From NCBI RefSeq assembly GCF_014174305.1, contig NZ_JABEQH010000001.1:124001-188000 (forward strand): DNA of 64,000 bases. The letters are read 5' to 3'. Position 1 is the stretch's first letter; every line of letters starts with the position of its first letter. The stretch is from Gluconacetobacter johannae (GTDB taxonomy: Bacteria; Pseudomonadota; Alphaproteobacteria; Acetobacterales; Acetobacteraceae). The position numbers and the translations under genes are program-made. Below, one piece after another: positions 45,196-54,793 of this stretch. The notes below the pieces were generated by a model. It saw only the letters and a program-made list of their open reading frames with translations, was not told the origin of the DNA and ran no database searches.

Positions 45196-45977
45196 CGCAT
45201 CCGTCCGGGGATGGGGCGATGTTCGCCCGCTATCCCAGCCTGTCGGGGCGATCCGTGCTGGTCACGGGGGGCGCCACCGGCATCGGTGCGGCGCTGGTGC
45301 GCGCCTTTGCCGGACAGGGCGCGCATGTCGCCGTGCTCGACCTTGATGTCGCGGCGGGAAGCGCGCTGGCCGAGGATCTGCGCGACGAAGGCGGGCGAAT
45401 ATTGTTCGTGCCGTGCGACGTGACCGACATCCGCGCCCTGCGGGGGGGCGTCGATCTGGCGCGCACGGCGCATGGACCGGTCGAGATCCTTCTGAACAAC
45501 GCCGCAAACGACATGCGCCACACGTTGGATGATGTCGATCCGGCGATGTGGGACCGGCTGTCCGCCGTCAATATCCGCGCCCAGTTCTTCGCCGCCCAGG
45601 CGGTGGCGAGGGACATGCGGGCACTGGGGCGGGGGAGCATCATCTGCCTTGGTTCCATCGGGTGGATGCTGAAGAACAGCGGCTATCCGGTCTATGCCAC
45701 GGCAAAGGCGGCGGTGCAGGGGCTGGTGTGCGCGCTGGCGCGGGAACTCGGCCCGCACGCGATCCGGGTCAATGCGCTGGTGCCGGGCTGGGTGATGACC
45801 GAACGGCAGAAAAAACTGTGGCTGACGCCGGAAGGCGAGCGCGAGATCGAGCGCGGGCAGTGCCTGCCCGGCCGGGTGGAGCCCGAGGACATCGCCCGCA
45901 TGGCCCTGTTCCTGGCAGCCGACGACAGCCGCATGTGCAGCGGCCAGAGTTTCATCGTAGACGGCGGATGGGTGTAG
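45189..45977 (+). CDS. SDR-family sugar dehydrogenase (probable galactose 1-dehydrogenase role)
   Basis: A 262-residue classical short-chain dehydrogenase. The cofactor motif is [15 protein letters not shown], followed by CDVTD and NNAAND. The catalytic Ser is in LGSIGWML, and Tyr-x3-Lys is in [11 protein letters not shown]. The Asp in VLDLD after strand 2 favours NAD(H). Its start overlaps dgoD, so it belongs to the operon. In the De Ley-Doudoroff pathway a galactose dehydrogenase makes galactonolactone, which fits this position; arabinose or fucose are alternative substrates. An internal ATG at 45219 is a possible start. Confidence 0.87.
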   Translation: MVTHPSGDGAMFARYPSLSGRSVLVTGGATGIGAALVRAFAGQGAHVAVLDLDVAAGSALAEDLRDEGGRILFVPCDVTDIRALRGGVDLARTAHGPVEILLNNAANDMRHTLDDVDPAMWDRLSAVNIRAQFFAAQAVARDMRALGRGSIICLGSIGWMLKNSGYPVYATAKAAVQGLVCALARELGPHAIRVNALVPGWVMTERQKKLWLTPEGEREIERGQCLPGRVEPEDIARMALFLAADDSRMCSGQSFIVDGGWV

Positions 45978-46016
45978 GCCGCATCGCCGATCCGAACTCC
46001 GGCTGGTCCGGGTCGT

Positions 46017-46022
46017 TATAAT
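46017..46022 (+). promoter_or_regulatory. Consensus -10 hexamer before the sugar transporter
   Basis: TATAAT is an exact -10 match in a GC-rich gap, 75 bp before the transporter ATG at 46097. The -35 is poor (GAACTC at 17 bp), so activation by a regulator, or chance, is possible. Confidence 0.35.
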
Positions 46023-46096
46023 TGACCCAAGGCAGGCATGACGGGAAACGTGACATGGGCGGGTACGGACATGCCGCGACAATGGAGGCCGGATGG

Positions 46097-47494
46097 ATGG
46101 GCAAGCCGGTGACGGGCCGCGCCCGGCTGGTCGCCGGGCTGGCGGCCGTGGCCGGATTGATGTTCGGACTGGATATCGGCGTGATATCGGGCGCACTGAG
46201 CCTGATCGCGCAGGAGTTCGAGGCTACCCAGATTCAACAGGAATGGATCGTGGCGTCGATGATGCTGGGCGCCGCGGCCGGTGTCCTGGTCGCGGCGCGG
46301 CTGTCCTTCGTCTGGGGACGGAAGCGGACGCTGGTGATCGGGGCGGCGCTGTTCGTCGCGGGGGCGGTGTTCTGCGCGCTGTCCGGTTCGGTCGGCACGC
46401 TGATCGCGGCGCGGATCGTCATGGGGCTGGCGATCGGCATTTCGACGTTCACCGCGCCGTTGTACATTTCCGAAATCGCCGATGCGCGGCACCGTGGGGC
46501 CATGGTGTCGATCTATCAGCTGATGATTACCATCGGCATCCTGCTGGCCTTCGTCTCGGACGCCCTGTTCTCCTATTTCGATGCCTGGCGCTGGATGCTG
46601 GGCATCGTCGCGTTCCCCGGCGTGGTCTACCTGATGGGGGCGGCCTTCCTGCCGGCCAGCCCGCGGTGGCTGATGATGATGGGACGTCGCGACGCGGCCC
46701 GGCGGGCCTTGCTGGAACTGCGCGGCCAGGCGGGCGGGGTGGCGCGGGAACTGGCCGAGATCGACGCCCAGTTGCGTGGCCAGACCCGGGGATGGGCCCT
46801 GTTTCGCGGCAACCCGAATTTTCGCCGGTCGGTCCTGCTGGGGATCATGCTGCAATGCATCCAGCAATTCACCGGCATGAACGTGGTGATATACTACGCG
46901 CCGCGCATCTTCGGGCTGGCCGGGTTCGCCGAACATGCCCGCCTGTGGGGCACCGCGTCGGTCGGCGTGGTGAACATGCTGGCGACGTTCCTGGCCATCG
47001 GACTGGTCGATCGCTGGGGCCGGCGGCCGATGCTGGTCTGTGGCCTGCTGGTCATGAGTGCCGGCATGGCGTTGCTGGGGGTCATGATCCGCATGGGGCC
47101 TGATGCGGGGGTGCAGCAGGCGATGGCGGTGGGCGTGCTGCTGTGCTTCGTGGCGGGCTTCGCCTTTTCGGCCGGCCCGCTGGTCTGGGTGCTGTGTTCC
47201 GAGATCCAGCCGTTGCAGGGCCGGGATTTCGGCCTGGCCTGTTCCACCACCACGAACTGGATTGCCAACATGATCGTGGGCGCGACGTTCCTGACCCTGC
47301 TGGACCGGCTGGGGCAGGGGCAGACCTTCTGGCTCTATGCCGGGCTGAACGCGCTGTTCGTCGTCCTGGTGCTGCTGTTCGTGCCCGAGACCAAGGGCCT
47401 GAGCCTGGAGCGGATCGAACATGAGCTGATGGCGGGCCGGCGCCTGCGCGACATCGGGCGGGAGGGTGTTCCGGGGGGCGTCGGACCCGCCTGA
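46097..47494 (+). CDS. Sugar porter (GalP/XylE-type MFS transporter)
   Basis: A 465-residue 12-helix proton-linked sugar importer. Family marks are GLDIGVISGALSLI in helix 1, RMGxxxGR-like SFVWGRKRT, the central PASPRWLMM, QQFTGMNVVIYYAP in helix 7, DRWGRRPM, and PETKGLSLERIE at the C terminus. The ATG at 46097 is chosen because GGAGG sits eight bases before it and the length then equals GalP (464). Upstream starts at 46022 (TTG) and 46055 are possible. It follows the SDR gene by 119 bp and likely imports galactose or a related hexose for the dgo route. Confidence 0.92.
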   Translation: MGKPVTGRARLVAGLAAVAGLMFGLDIGVISGALSLIAQEFEATQIQQEWIVASMMLGAAAGVLVAARLSFVWGRKRTLVIGAALFVAGAVFCALSGSVGTLIAARIVMGLAIGISTFTAPLYISEIADARHRGAMVSIYQLMITIGILLAFVSDALFSYFDAWRWMLGIVAFPGVVYLMGAAFLPASPRWLMMMGRRDAARRALLELRGQAGGVARELAEIDAQLRGQTRGWALFRGNPNFRRSVLLGIMLQCIQQFTGMNVVIYYAPRIFGLAGFAEHARLWGTASVGVVNMLATFLAIGLVDRWGRRPMLVCGLLVMSAGMALLGVMIRMGPDAGVQQAMAVGVLLCFVAGFAFSAGPLVWVLCSEIQPLQGRDFGLACSTTTNWIANMIVGATFLTLLDRLGQGQTFWLYAGLNALFVVLVLLFVPETKGLSLERIEHELMAGRRLRDIGREGVPGGVGPA

Positions 47495-47504
47495 CAGACA
47501 TGAA

Positions 47505-47529
47505 AAACCCGGCCACGAGGGCCGGGTTT
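47505..47529. terminator. Bidirectional terminator between the transporter and sodB
   Basis: AAACCCGGCC (47505-47514) pairs with GGCCGGGTTT (47520-47529) over an ACGAG loop. On the minus strand it is followed by TTTTT, fitting sodB, and on the plus strand by TTT. It sits between two convergent stops. Confidence 0.8.
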
Positions 47530-47547
47530 CCGATCGTCCGGATTGCC

Positions 47548-48156
47548 TCAGGCGGCCTTGAGCTGCGCCTCGGCGAACTCGTAGTTCGCCAGCTTGTCCA
47601 GATAGTTGGTGGTGTAGTCCGGGCGGCGGTTGCGGAAATCCAGATAGTAGGAATGTTCCCACACATCCAGGCCCAGCAGCACCGTGCCCTGGCCTTCGGC
47701 CAGCGGGTTCGAGCCGTTGGCGGTCTTGGTGACCTTCAGCTTGCCGTCCGACGCCAGGACCAGCCACGCCCAGCCCGAGCCGAACTGCGTCGTCGCGGCG
47801 GTCTTGAAGGCGGTCTTGAAGTCGTCGACGCTGCCGAAATCCTGGGCCAGCTTCGCGGCCAGGGCGTCGGGGATCACGCCGCCGGTGGGCGACAGGTTCT
47901 GCCAGAACAGGATGTGGTTCCAATGCTGGCCCGCGTTGTTGAACACCGGGGCCGCCGCCGCGTCGCCCTTCACGGCCAGGATGATCTCCTCGAGCGACTT
48001 GCCCTGCAGCTCGGGCTTGGATTCGACGAAGCCGTTCAGCGCCGTGACATAGGCCTGGTGATGCTTGCCGTGGTGCAGCTCCAGCGTCTCCTGGCACATG
48101 CCGCGCGCGGCCAGCGCGTTGGTCTGGTACGGAAGGGTGGGCAATTCGAAAGCCAT
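47548..48156 (-). CDS. sodB: Superoxide dismutase (Fe type likely)
   Basis: A 202-residue Fe/Mn-family superoxide dismutase in the cytoplasm. Metal ligands are His28 (LELHHGKHHQAYV), His81 (GQHWNHILFW), Asp164 and His168 (DVWEHSYY). Gln77 sits in the N-terminal-domain position that marks iron enzymes; Mn types carry it elsewhere. The start at 48156 has AAGGAGAACG before it, a strong site. The longer in-frame ORF upstream is rejected. It is monocistronic with its own terminator. Confidence 0.96.
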   Translation of the reverse strand: MAFELPTLPYQTNALAARGMCQETLELHHGKHHQAYVTALNGFVESKPELQGKSLEEIILAVKGDAAAAPVFNNAGQHWNHILFWQNLSPTGGVIPDALAAKLAQDFGSVDDFKTAFKTAATTQFGSGWAWLVLASDGKLKVTKTANGSNPLAEGQGTVLLGLDVWEHSYYLDFRNRRPDYTTNYLDKLANYEFAEAQLKAA

Positions 48157-48289
48157 GAACGTTCTCCTTGGAATTGCAGAGGCGGAAACCGCCGCCTGTC
48201 CAGAGCTATGGGGGCAGGGGAAATGCGTCAAGTGACGGACGCATGACCGCGTTCTTGTGCGTTCGTCCCGCACGCGGCATGTCGATGCG

Positions 48290-49144
48290 ATGACCAGCTT
48301 CACGACCCGCGAAACCGATCAGCAGACGGGTACGTCCGGCCTGTCCGTCTGCGGGGACATCGCCCGGCGGTCCGATCCGGATCGGTTCTTCTGTTCCCTG
48401 TTCCTGCCGGCCGCCCTGCGCGAAGACGCGTTCACCCTGATCGCGTTCAATCACGAATCCGTTCGGGCGCTGACGGGCACCCAGTCGCGGTCGGTCGCCG
48501 GGCCGCTGGCCGGGATGATCCGCCTGCAATGGTGGCGCGAAATCGTCGAGGGCGCCCCCCATCCGCACGCGGTCGCCGACCCCCTGCGCGCGCTGGTCGC
48601 ACAGGGCCGGGTGGAGCGGCGGACCCTGCTGGGCATTCTCGACGCGCGCGAGGCGGAACTGGACGGGCTGGCCGACCGCAACGCCTGGCGGGAAGCGATG
48701 CGATGCGGCGCGGGCGGCGTGCAGCGTGCGATCGCCGAGGCCGCCGGCGTGCGGGACGAGGACGCCCTGCGCGCCGTCGCGTCGCGGGGCGCGGCCTTCG
48801 GCATGGGCGGGCTGCTGCGTCATCTGGACGCGGTGTTGCGCGGCGGCCGGTGCCCGTTGCCCGAAGACGCGCTGAACGAGTCCGGCCTGTCGCGCGACGC
48901 GGTGCAGAATGGCGTCGATCCGGCGCGCCTGGGGCCGCTGCGGGCCCTGGTGCGGCAGGAGGGGCTGGCCCTGCTGCATGCGGGCCGGACCGCCAGCCTG
49001 CCCCGCGCGGCGCGTGGCGCGGCCCTGCCGGGGGTGCTGGCGCGGCGCGACCTGGCCCGTGACGCAGGGGCGGAGGGCGATGCGGCGCGCGGGCTGGGGG
49101 ACCGGCTGGCGGTCCTGTGGGCGGCCCTGACGGGGCGGGTCTGA
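48290..49144 (+). CDS. Squalene/phytoene synthase-family protein (NDUFAF6-like)
   Basis: A 284-residue protein of the squalene/phytoene synthase fold. Seen are DRFFCSLFLPAALREDAFTL, AFNHESVRA, and MIRLQWWREIVEG, typical for the NDUFAF6/COQ-type branch found in alphaproteobacteria and mitochondria. The two Asp-rich substrate motifs (DxxxD) of true squalene synthases are not seen, so isoprenoid synthase activity is doubtful. In mitochondria NDUFAF6 helps assemble respiratory complex I. Start at 48290 overlaps a longer in-frame reading from 48257. It is divergent from sodB. Confidence 0.8.
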   Translation: MTSFTTRETDQQTGTSGLSVCGDIARRSDPDRFFCSLFLPAALREDAFTLIAFNHESVRALTGTQSRSVAGPLAGMIRLQWWREIVEGAPHPHAVADPLRALVAQGRVERRTLLGILDAREAELDGLADRNAWREAMRCGAGGVQRAIAEAAGVRDEDALRAVASRGAAFGMGGLLRHLDAVLRGGRCPLPEDALNESGLSRDAVQNGVDPARLGPLRALVRQEGLALLHAGRTASLPRAARGAALPGVLARRDLARDAGAEGDAARGLGDRLAVLWAALTGRV

Positions 49145-49151
49145 AGGCCGG

Positions 49152-50027
49152 TCAGGGGGTGTTGGCGACGGTGCTTTCCAGGACGGCGAACAGCGACGAA
49201 TAATCATCGTCCGGATGCAGCCGGCGCGTCAGCGACAGAAGCTGCGTGGTGGCTGCCATGGTCGGCAGGGCCGCTTCCGTCCGGGCGGCGTCGGTCATCA
49301 GCAGCCGCATGTCCTTCTGCATCAGGCGGGTCGGGAATTGCGGGCTGAAATCGCCGACATGCGCGGCCTTGAGCTTGCGCTTGTGGTGCGGCGAGATGAC
49401 GGCCACCGAATCCAGGGCATTGAACAGCAGGTCGCGGTCCAGCCCGGCGGCCAGACCGTAGGTCACGCCCTCGGCCACGGCGGCCAGCCCCGCGCCCATG
49501 ATGCCGTTGACGATCAGCTTCAGCTTCGACCCGCTGCCGGACGGGCCGGCATGCAGTGTCGCCTTGCCGATGACGTCGAAGATCGGCTGCGCGCGGGCCA
49601 CGTCGGCGGCCCCGCCCCCGACCAGCACGACCAGCGTGCCGGCTTCGGCCTCCGGCGTGCTGCCCGAGACCGGGGCGTCCAGGGCGATGATGCCGCGCGC
49701 CTGGGCCGCCGCCGCCAGGTGCAGCGAAGCCTCGGGCGAGACCGAACTGGTGTTAATCAGCAGCGCGCCCGGCTTCATGCCGGCCAGCGCGCCGTCATCG
49801 CCATACATCGACGCGGCCAGGGCCTCGTCGTCGGGCACGCAGGCGATCACGGTGCCGGAGTCCGCCGCCAGGGCGCGCGGGGTCGGCAGGAAGCGCACGC
49901 TGCCGTCTCCGCCCTTGCCGGACGGGGTATAGGCCGCAATCTGATAACCGGCGGCGACCAGATTGTGGCCCATCCGGCTGGCCATGGCGCCGAAACCGAC
50001 GAAGCCGAGGGGGGATAAATCGCTCAT
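49152..50027 (-). CDS. Beta-hydroxyacid dehydrogenase (3-hydroxyisobutyrate dehydrogenase family)
   Basis: A 291-residue NAD(P)-dependent dehydrogenase. The Rossmann motif is [16 protein letters not shown] at the N terminus. [14 protein letters not shown] and [22 protein letters not shown] follow. The catalytic Lys is in [12 protein letters not shown]. This family includes 3-hydroxyisobutyrate, tartronate-semialdehyde and glyoxylate/succinic-semialdehyde reductases. The substrate cannot be decided. AGGAAGG precedes the ATG. It is convergent with the NDUFAF6-like gene (7 bp) and divergent from msrP. Confidence 0.9.
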   Translation of the reverse strand: MSDLSPLGFVGFGAMASRMGHNLVAAGYQIAAYTPSGKGGDGSVRFLPTPRALAADSGTVIACVPDDEALAASMYGDDGALAGMKPGALLINTSSVSPEASLHLAAAAQARGIIALDAPVSGSTPEAEAGTLVVLVGGGAADVARAQPIFDVIGKATLHAGPSGSGSKLKLIVNGIMGAGLAAVAEGVTYGLAAGLDRDLLFNALDSVAVISPHHKRKLKAAHVGDFSPQFPTRLMQKDMRLLMTDAARTEAALPTMAATTQLLSLTRRLHPDDDYSSLFAVLESTVANTP

Positions 50028-50132
50028 GATGCCGATCCTTCCTGTCTTCGGTATATCAGCGCACAGTGCAGGAGCGGGGGGACGATGTCACCCCGGAGGC
50101 CGTGGCGGACGGCATGCAAGGGGGACCGGTTC

Positions 50133-51092
50133 ATGAGTATCTTTCGCTATCCCCATCCCCCCGCGTCGGAGATCACGCCCCGGTCGCTCTGGCTGTCGCG
50201 GCGCGACCTGCTGGCCACCGGCCTGGCCGGGGCGATCGTGCCGCCCGGCCTCCTGCGGCCGGCCCCGGCGCGGGCGGCGCCGCTGACGGCCCGGTCCGGC
50301 GGACAATCCACCGAGGGCCTGACGCCGACCCCGTTCCAGGACGTCACCCACTACAATAATTTCTACGAATTCGGGCTGGAGAAGACCGATCCGGCCGAGC
50401 GGTCGGGCGGTTTCCACCCACGTCCCTGGACCGTGCGGGTCGATGGGCTGGTCGCGCATCCCCGTACCTACGACATCGACGCGCTGCTGGCCCGGCCGTT
50501 GCAGGAACGGCTGTATCGCATGCGCTGCGTCGAGGCCTGGTCGATGGTCATCCCGTGGATCGGCTTCCCGCTGGCCGAGCTGCTGAAGGAGGTCGAGCCC
50601 CTGGGCAGCGCGAAATACGTGGCGTTCGAATCGGTCGTCCGCCCGTCCGAAATGCCGGGCCAGTCGGGTGTGCTGCCGGTGCTGGACTGGCCGTACGTGG
50701 AAGGGCTGCGGCTGGACGAGGCCCTGCACCCGCTGACGATCCTGGCGGTGGGCCTGTATGGCCAGACGCTGCCGAACCAGAACGGCGCGCCGATCCGGCT
50801 GGTGGTGCCGTGGAAATACGGCTTCAAGGGCGCCAAATCCGTGGTTCGCATCCGCCTGACGGACAGCCGGCCGCCGACCTCGTGGAATCTGCGCGCCCCG
50901 GACGAGTACGGCTTCTACGCCAACGTCAATCCCGAGGTCGATCATCCGCGCTGGAGCCAGGCGACCGAGCGCCCGATCGGCGTGCGCGGCGGCTTCTTCG
51001 GCGCGGCGCGCAAGCCGACCCTGCCGTTCAACGGCTACGGCGAGCAGGTGGCGGCCCTGTACGCCGGCATGAACCTGCGTCGCGATTTCTGA
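50133..51092 (+). CDS. msrP: Protein-methionine-sulfoxide reductase catalytic subunit MsrP
   Basis: A 319-residue periplasmic molybdoenzyme (formerly YedY) that repairs oxidised methionine in envelope proteins. A twin-arginine signal ([14 protein letters not shown], residues 22-35) leads to cleavage near ARA/AP. The molybdenum ligand is Cys132 in [14 protein letters not shown]. Further family marks are [12 protein letters not shown] and [11 protein letters not shown]. The start at 50133 has AAGGGGGA before it. msrQ starts 2 bp after its stop. Confidence 0.96.
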   Translation: MSIFRYPHPPASEITPRSLWLSRRDLLATGLAGAIVPPGLLRPAPARAAPLTARSGGQSTEGLTPTPFQDVTHYNNFYEFGLEKTDPAERSGGFHPRPWTVRVDGLVAHPRTYDIDALLARPLQERLYRMRCVEAWSMVIPWIGFPLAELLKEVEPLGSAKYVAFESVVRPSEMPGQSGVLPVLDWPYVEGLRLDEALHPLTILAVGLYGQTLPNQNGAPIRLVVPWKYGFKGAKSVVRIRLTDSRPPTSWNLRAPDEYGFYANVNPEVDHPRWSQATERPIGVRGGFFGAARKPTLPFNGYGEQVAALYAGMNLRRDF

Positions 51093-51094
51093 AG

Positions 51095-51700
51095 ATGGCG
51101 GCGCGGCTGTCGGCCGGGAGGGTCCGGACCCTGCTGTACGCCGTGGGGCTGGTCCCGGCGGCGGCGACCTTCGCGATGGGGGTGGCGAACCGGCTGGGCG
51201 CGGACCCGGTCAATGTCTTCGAGCGCACGCTGGGCCTGTGGGCCATCCGTTTCCTGATCCTGTCCTTGTGCGTGACGCCGCTGCGCGAACTGGCCGGGAT
51301 CAACCTGCTGCGCTACCGGCGGGCGCTGGGCCTGCTGGCGTTCTGGTATGCGCTGTTCCACGTCACGGCCTATGTCGGCCTGGACCAGGGGTTCGACGGC
51401 GCGGTTCTGCTGGCCGACATCACGCGGCGGCCGTTCGTCATCCTGGGGATGGTGGCGTTCCTGATCGTGTCGGTGCTGGCCGCCACGTCGAACGCATGGT
51501 CCATCCGGCGTCTGGGCCGGCGCTGGGGGGCCGTGCATCGCATGGTCTATCTGGCCGGGCTGTGCGCGGCGGTGCATTTCATCCTGTCCTTCAAGGTGCT
51601 GCGGGTCGAACCGCTGCTTTATGCCGTCGTCATGGCGGTGCTGCTGCTCTATCGCCTGCTGCCCGGGGCGGTCCGGCGCCGGCGCCTCGCACAAAGATGA
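51095..51700 (+). CDS. msrQ: Haem-binding membrane subunit MsrQ
   Basis: A 201-residue inner-membrane b-type cytochrome (formerly YedZ) that passes electrons from quinol or flavin to MsrP. There are about five or six transmembrane segments. Haem-ligand histidines are candidates in WYALFHVTAYVGLD, VHRMVYLAG and CAAVHFILSFK. ATG at 51095 follows the msrP stop directly. Positive residues at both ends (RRRRLAQR) fit the cytoplasmic topology. Confidence 0.95.
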   Translation: MAARLSAGRVRTLLYAVGLVPAAATFAMGVANRLGADPVNVFERTLGLWAIRFLILSLCVTPLRELAGINLLRYRRALGLLAFWYALFHVTAYVGLDQGFDGAVLLADITRRPFVILGMVAFLIVSVLAATSNAWSIRRLGRRWGAVHRMVYLAGLCAAVHFILSFKVLRVEPLLYAVVMAVLLLYRLLPGAVRRRRLAQR

Positions 51701-51770
51701 TGCCAGGGGCCATCGGGGGAACGTGGCATGAGGGTGCGGTCCGTTTCGCATTTGCAGCCCGGTTGTCCCG

Positions 51771-52700
51771 ATGCCGTCATCGCCCGCCTTCGACGAATTG
51801 TTTGCCGTCCTCGCCGACGGGCCGCCCATAGCGGCCGCCGTCATTCATCCCTGCAGCATCCCCGCGCTGGAGGCCGCCGTGGGCCTCCGGCAGAAGGGGA
51901 TCGTCCAGCCCGTCCTGGTCGGCCCGTCGGCCACCATCCGCGACATCGCGCGGTCGGCGTCGATCGACCTGTCCGGCTGCCGCCTGGTCGAGGCCGGGGA
52001 CGAGCGGATGGCCGCATCGCGCGGCGTGGCCCTGGCGCGAGAGGGGGCGGTCGGAATCCTGATGAAGGGATCGCTTCATTCCAGTGTCTTCCTGCGCGAG
52101 ATCGGACATCATGAATCGGGCCTGCGGACCGACCGGCGCATGAGTCACGTCTTCGTTCTGGACGTGCCGGCCTGGCCCCGCCTGCTGCTGCTGACGGACG
52201 GGGCGGTGAACATCGCCCCGGACCTGCCGGCGCGGCGGGACATCGTGCAGAACGCGATCGACTTCGCCCATGTGATCGGCATTGCCCGGCCCCGGGTCGC
52301 CATCCTGTCGGCGATCGAAACGGTCAATCCCGACCTGCCGTCCACGCTGGATGCCGCCCTTCTGGCGAAAATGGCGGAACGGGGCCAGATCTCGGGCGGG
52401 GTGGTGGACGGGCCCCTGGCGCTGGACAATGCGCTGAGCATCGAGGCCGCGCGCTGCAAGGGCGTGCAGTCGCCGGTCGCGGGCCACGCCGACATCCTGG
52501 TCGTCCCGGACCTGGAGGCTGGAAACATGCTGGCCAAGCAGATGATTTTCATGGGCGGGGCCTCGGCCGCCGGCATCGTGCTGGGCGCGCGGGTGCCCGT
52601 CGTCCTGACCAGCCGCGCCGATTCGGTGCGTACACGGATCCTGTCCGGCATGCTGGCGGCGGTCATGTCGCGGGCCGGCGGGGCGCCCGCTGCCTTCTAG
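51771..52700 (+). CDS. Phosphate acetyl/butyryltransferase family protein
   Basis: A 309-residue phosphotransacetylase-fold enzyme of the size of Ptb or the PTA domain used in bifunctional enoyl-CoA hydratase/phosphate acetyltransferase proteins. Seen are LVGPSATIRDIA, LMKGSLHSSVFL, RMSHVFVLDVP, DGAVNIAPDL, and the C-terminal LVVPDLEAGNMLAKQMIFMGGASAAGIVLGA. It would interconvert acyl-CoA and acyl phosphate. No acetate or butyrate kinase is adjacent in the window. The start lacks a clear ribosome binding site. It lies 70 bp after msrQ on the same strand. Confidence 0.88.
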   Translation: MPSSPAFDELFAVLADGPPIAAAVIHPCSIPALEAAVGLRQKGIVQPVLVGPSATIRDIARSASIDLSGCRLVEAGDERMAASRGVALAREGAVGILMKGSLHSSVFLREIGHHESGLRTDRRMSHVFVLDVPAWPRLLLLTDGAVNIAPDLPARRDIVQNAIDFAHVIGIARPRVAILSAIETVNPDLPSTLDAALLAKMAERGQISGGVVDGPLALDNALSIEAARCKGVQSPVAGHADILVVPDLEAGNMLAKQMIFMGGASAAGIVLGARVPVVLTSRADSVRTRILSGMLAAVMSRAGGAPAAF

Positions 52701-53202
52701 CGGGTGGGTGACGGCGCAGTCCGTCCAGGCGATGCGAAAACCGTTTGCCTGCCATGCGTGCCCCGAATGTTTTCGGGTGCCTCGGATCTGAAAGGTTATT
52801 TAAAGAAAGTGAAGATTCTAAAAGAAAGAGATTGAAACGCGAGGGTGTTTTCAAACATATCCGCGAACGGCTTCCGCCAACCCTGCGATGGCGCGGGAAC
52901 CGTTGCCCTCGCGGAGAGATGATGCGCCGGAATGCGGGGCTGAATGGCATGAGGATAGGGCGTTCCGGCGAACCAGGCAGGGCTGGGAAGGGTATGGCTG
53001 TACTGTTCCGTTTTCAGGAAAAGCGGTTGACCCGCATCAATTTTGTCCCGCCAGATCGGGACTATGCCCGGACTGTTTCCTGCCGCTGGACCATATCGGA
53101 CAGGAAAGCCATCCCGTCGGGGACCGAAGCCGCCGCCGGACGTCCGGCAGGCCTGATTGCAGTGACAGGCGCAAGCATGCCGATGTCATTCCGGAGAAGA
53201 TC
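52701..53202. other. 502-bp non-coding region upstream of mqo
   Basis: No convincing gene is seen. A purine/A-rich block at about 52791-52837 stands out from the GC-rich background. A small hairpin (CCGAA/TTCGG around 52764-52777) precedes it. A 153-codon reading frame crosses the gap but its product is highly basic and Arg-rich, so it looks spurious. The long leader may carry the mqo promoter and regulatory sites. The mqo ribosome binding site (GGAGAAG) is at its end. Confidence 0.45.
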
Positions 53203-54699
53203 ATGACCGCGAAGACCACCCGAACCGATTCTGCCTATGACGTCGTCCTGATCGGTGGCGGGGTAATGAGCGCGACGCTGGGTGCGCTGCTGAAACTGCT
53301 GCAGCCGGACTGGTCGATCGGCCTGTTCGGGCGCCTGGATGACGTGGCGCTTGAGAGTTCCAACGCCTGGAACAATGCCGGCACCGGACATGCGGCCCTG
53401 TGCGAACTGAACTACACCCCCGAACGCGCCGACGGGACGATTGATATTTCCAAGGCGGTCGGCGTCAACGAGGCGTTTCAGGTCTCGCGCCAGTTCTGGT
53501 CCTATCTGGTCGAATCGGGGATAATCACGTCGCCGCGTGAGTTCATCAATCCCATTCCGCACATGAGCTTCGTCTGGGGCGCCGAGAATGGCGACTACCT
53601 TCGTCGCCGCCATGAGGCGCTGAAGGACCATCCGCTGTTCGCGGGCATGCGCTTTTCGACCGATCCGGCGCAGTTGAAACAGTGGATGCCGCTGGTGATG
53701 GAGGGCCGGACGGCCGGCACCCCGCTGGCCGCCACATGGATCGCGTCGGGCACCGACGTCAATTTCGGCGCATTGACGCATCTGCTGGTTCATTTCCTGA
53801 CGCAGCAGCCCGCATTCGACCTCAAGCTGGGGCATGAGGTCGAGGATCTGACCCGCGATGCGTCCGGCGGCTGGCGGGTGGCGGTCCGCGACCTTGCGGC
53901 CGGTACCAGGCTGTCGGTCGGCGCGCGGTTCGTCTTTATCGGCGCGGGCGGCGGGGCGCTGCCGCTGCTGCAGAAAACCGGCATTCCCGAATCCAAGGGC
54001 ATCGGTGGGTTTCCGGTCAGCGGCCAGTTCCTGCGCTGCAAGAATCCCGAGGTCGCCGCGCATCACCACGCCAAGGTCTACGGCAAGGCGTCGGTCGGCG
54101 CGCCGCCGATGTCGGTGCCGCATCTGGATACGCGCGTCATCGACGGCAAGCCCGGCCTGCTGTTCGGGCCCTATGCCGGATTCTCGACCAAGTTCCTCAA
54201 GCAGGGGTCGCTGTGGGACCTGCCGTGTTCGATCCACATGGACAATATCGGCGCCATGCTGGCCGTGGCGCGCGACAACATGGCCCTGACCAGATATCTG
54301 ATCCAGCAGGTCATGCAGTCGAACCAGGCCCGCCTGGCGGCGCTGCGCGATTTCGTGCCGACCGCACGGGCCGAGGATTGGGAACTGATCGTCGCCGGCC
54401 AGCGCGTGCAGGTGATAAAGAAGGACGCGCAGAAGGGCGGCGTGCTGCAATTCGGGACCGAGGTCATTACCGGTGCGAACGGTTCGGTCGCCGCCCTGCT
54501 GGGCGCGTCCCCCGGGGCGTCTACCGCCGTGCCGATCATGCTGACGGTCATCCGCAAATGTTTCGCCGGCGAATTGCCGAGGTGGGAGTCCAAGCTGAAG
54601 GAAATGATTCCCTCGTTCGGCGGGACGCTGGCCGATCGGCCGGAACTCTGCGCCCATGTCCACGACTGGACGACGCGGGCGCTGCAACTGGAAGGCTGA
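53203..54699 (+). CDS. mqo: Malate:quinone oxidoreductase
   Basis: A 498-residue membrane-associated FAD enzyme that oxidises malate to oxaloacetate and passes electrons to quinone. The FAD motif is [20 protein letters not shown]. The family signature [23 protein letters not shown] follows. Further marks are [28 protein letters not shown] and [10 protein letters not shown]. Length equals the family norm (about 500). The start at 53203 (MTAKTTR) is preferred over longer readings in the leader. In acetic acid bacteria Mqo often replaces NAD-malate dehydrogenase. It is monocistronic. Confidence 0.97.
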   Translation: MTAKTTRTDSAYDVVLIGGGVMSATLGALLKLLQPDWSIGLFGRLDDVALESSNAWNNAGTGHAALCELNYTPERADGTIDISKAVGVNEAFQVSRQFWSYLVESGIITSPREFINPIPHMSFVWGAENGDYLRRRHEALKDHPLFAGMRFSTDPAQLKQWMPLVMEGRTAGTPLAATWIASGTDVNFGALTHLLVHFLTQQPAFDLKLGHEVEDLTRDASGGWRVAVRDLAAGTRLSVGARFVFIGAGGGALPLLQKTGIPESKGIGGFPVSGQFLRCKNPEVAAHHHAKVYGKASVGAPPMSVPHLDTRVIDGKPGLLFGPYAGFSTKFLKQGSLWDLPCSIHMDNIGAMLAVARDNMALTRYLIQQVMQSNQARLAALRDFVPTARAEDWELIVAGQRVQVIKKDAQKGGVLQFGTEVITGANGSVAALLGASPGASTAVPIMLTVIRKCFAGELPRWESKLKEMIPSFGGTLADRPELCAHVHDWTTRALQLEG

Positions 54700-54793
54700 A
54701 CGCCACCGGACGTCGGGTCGCCTGGCGCGCGGCCCGTCAAGCGACTCGACGTGGCCGTCCGCGACCGGCCGGCGGCCCGCGGAAGCCGCGATA

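Noticed and set aside
52745-53206. 153-codon ORF in the mqo leader
   Set aside because: Product is extremely Arg-rich, without fold or signal, and it ends overlapping the mqo start. Treated as non-coding unless conservation shows otherwise.
53062-54687. 541-codon frame antisense to mqo
   Set aside because: A shadow of the mqo codon bias; composition is rich in Arg, Gln, His and Gly, with no recognisable motif.
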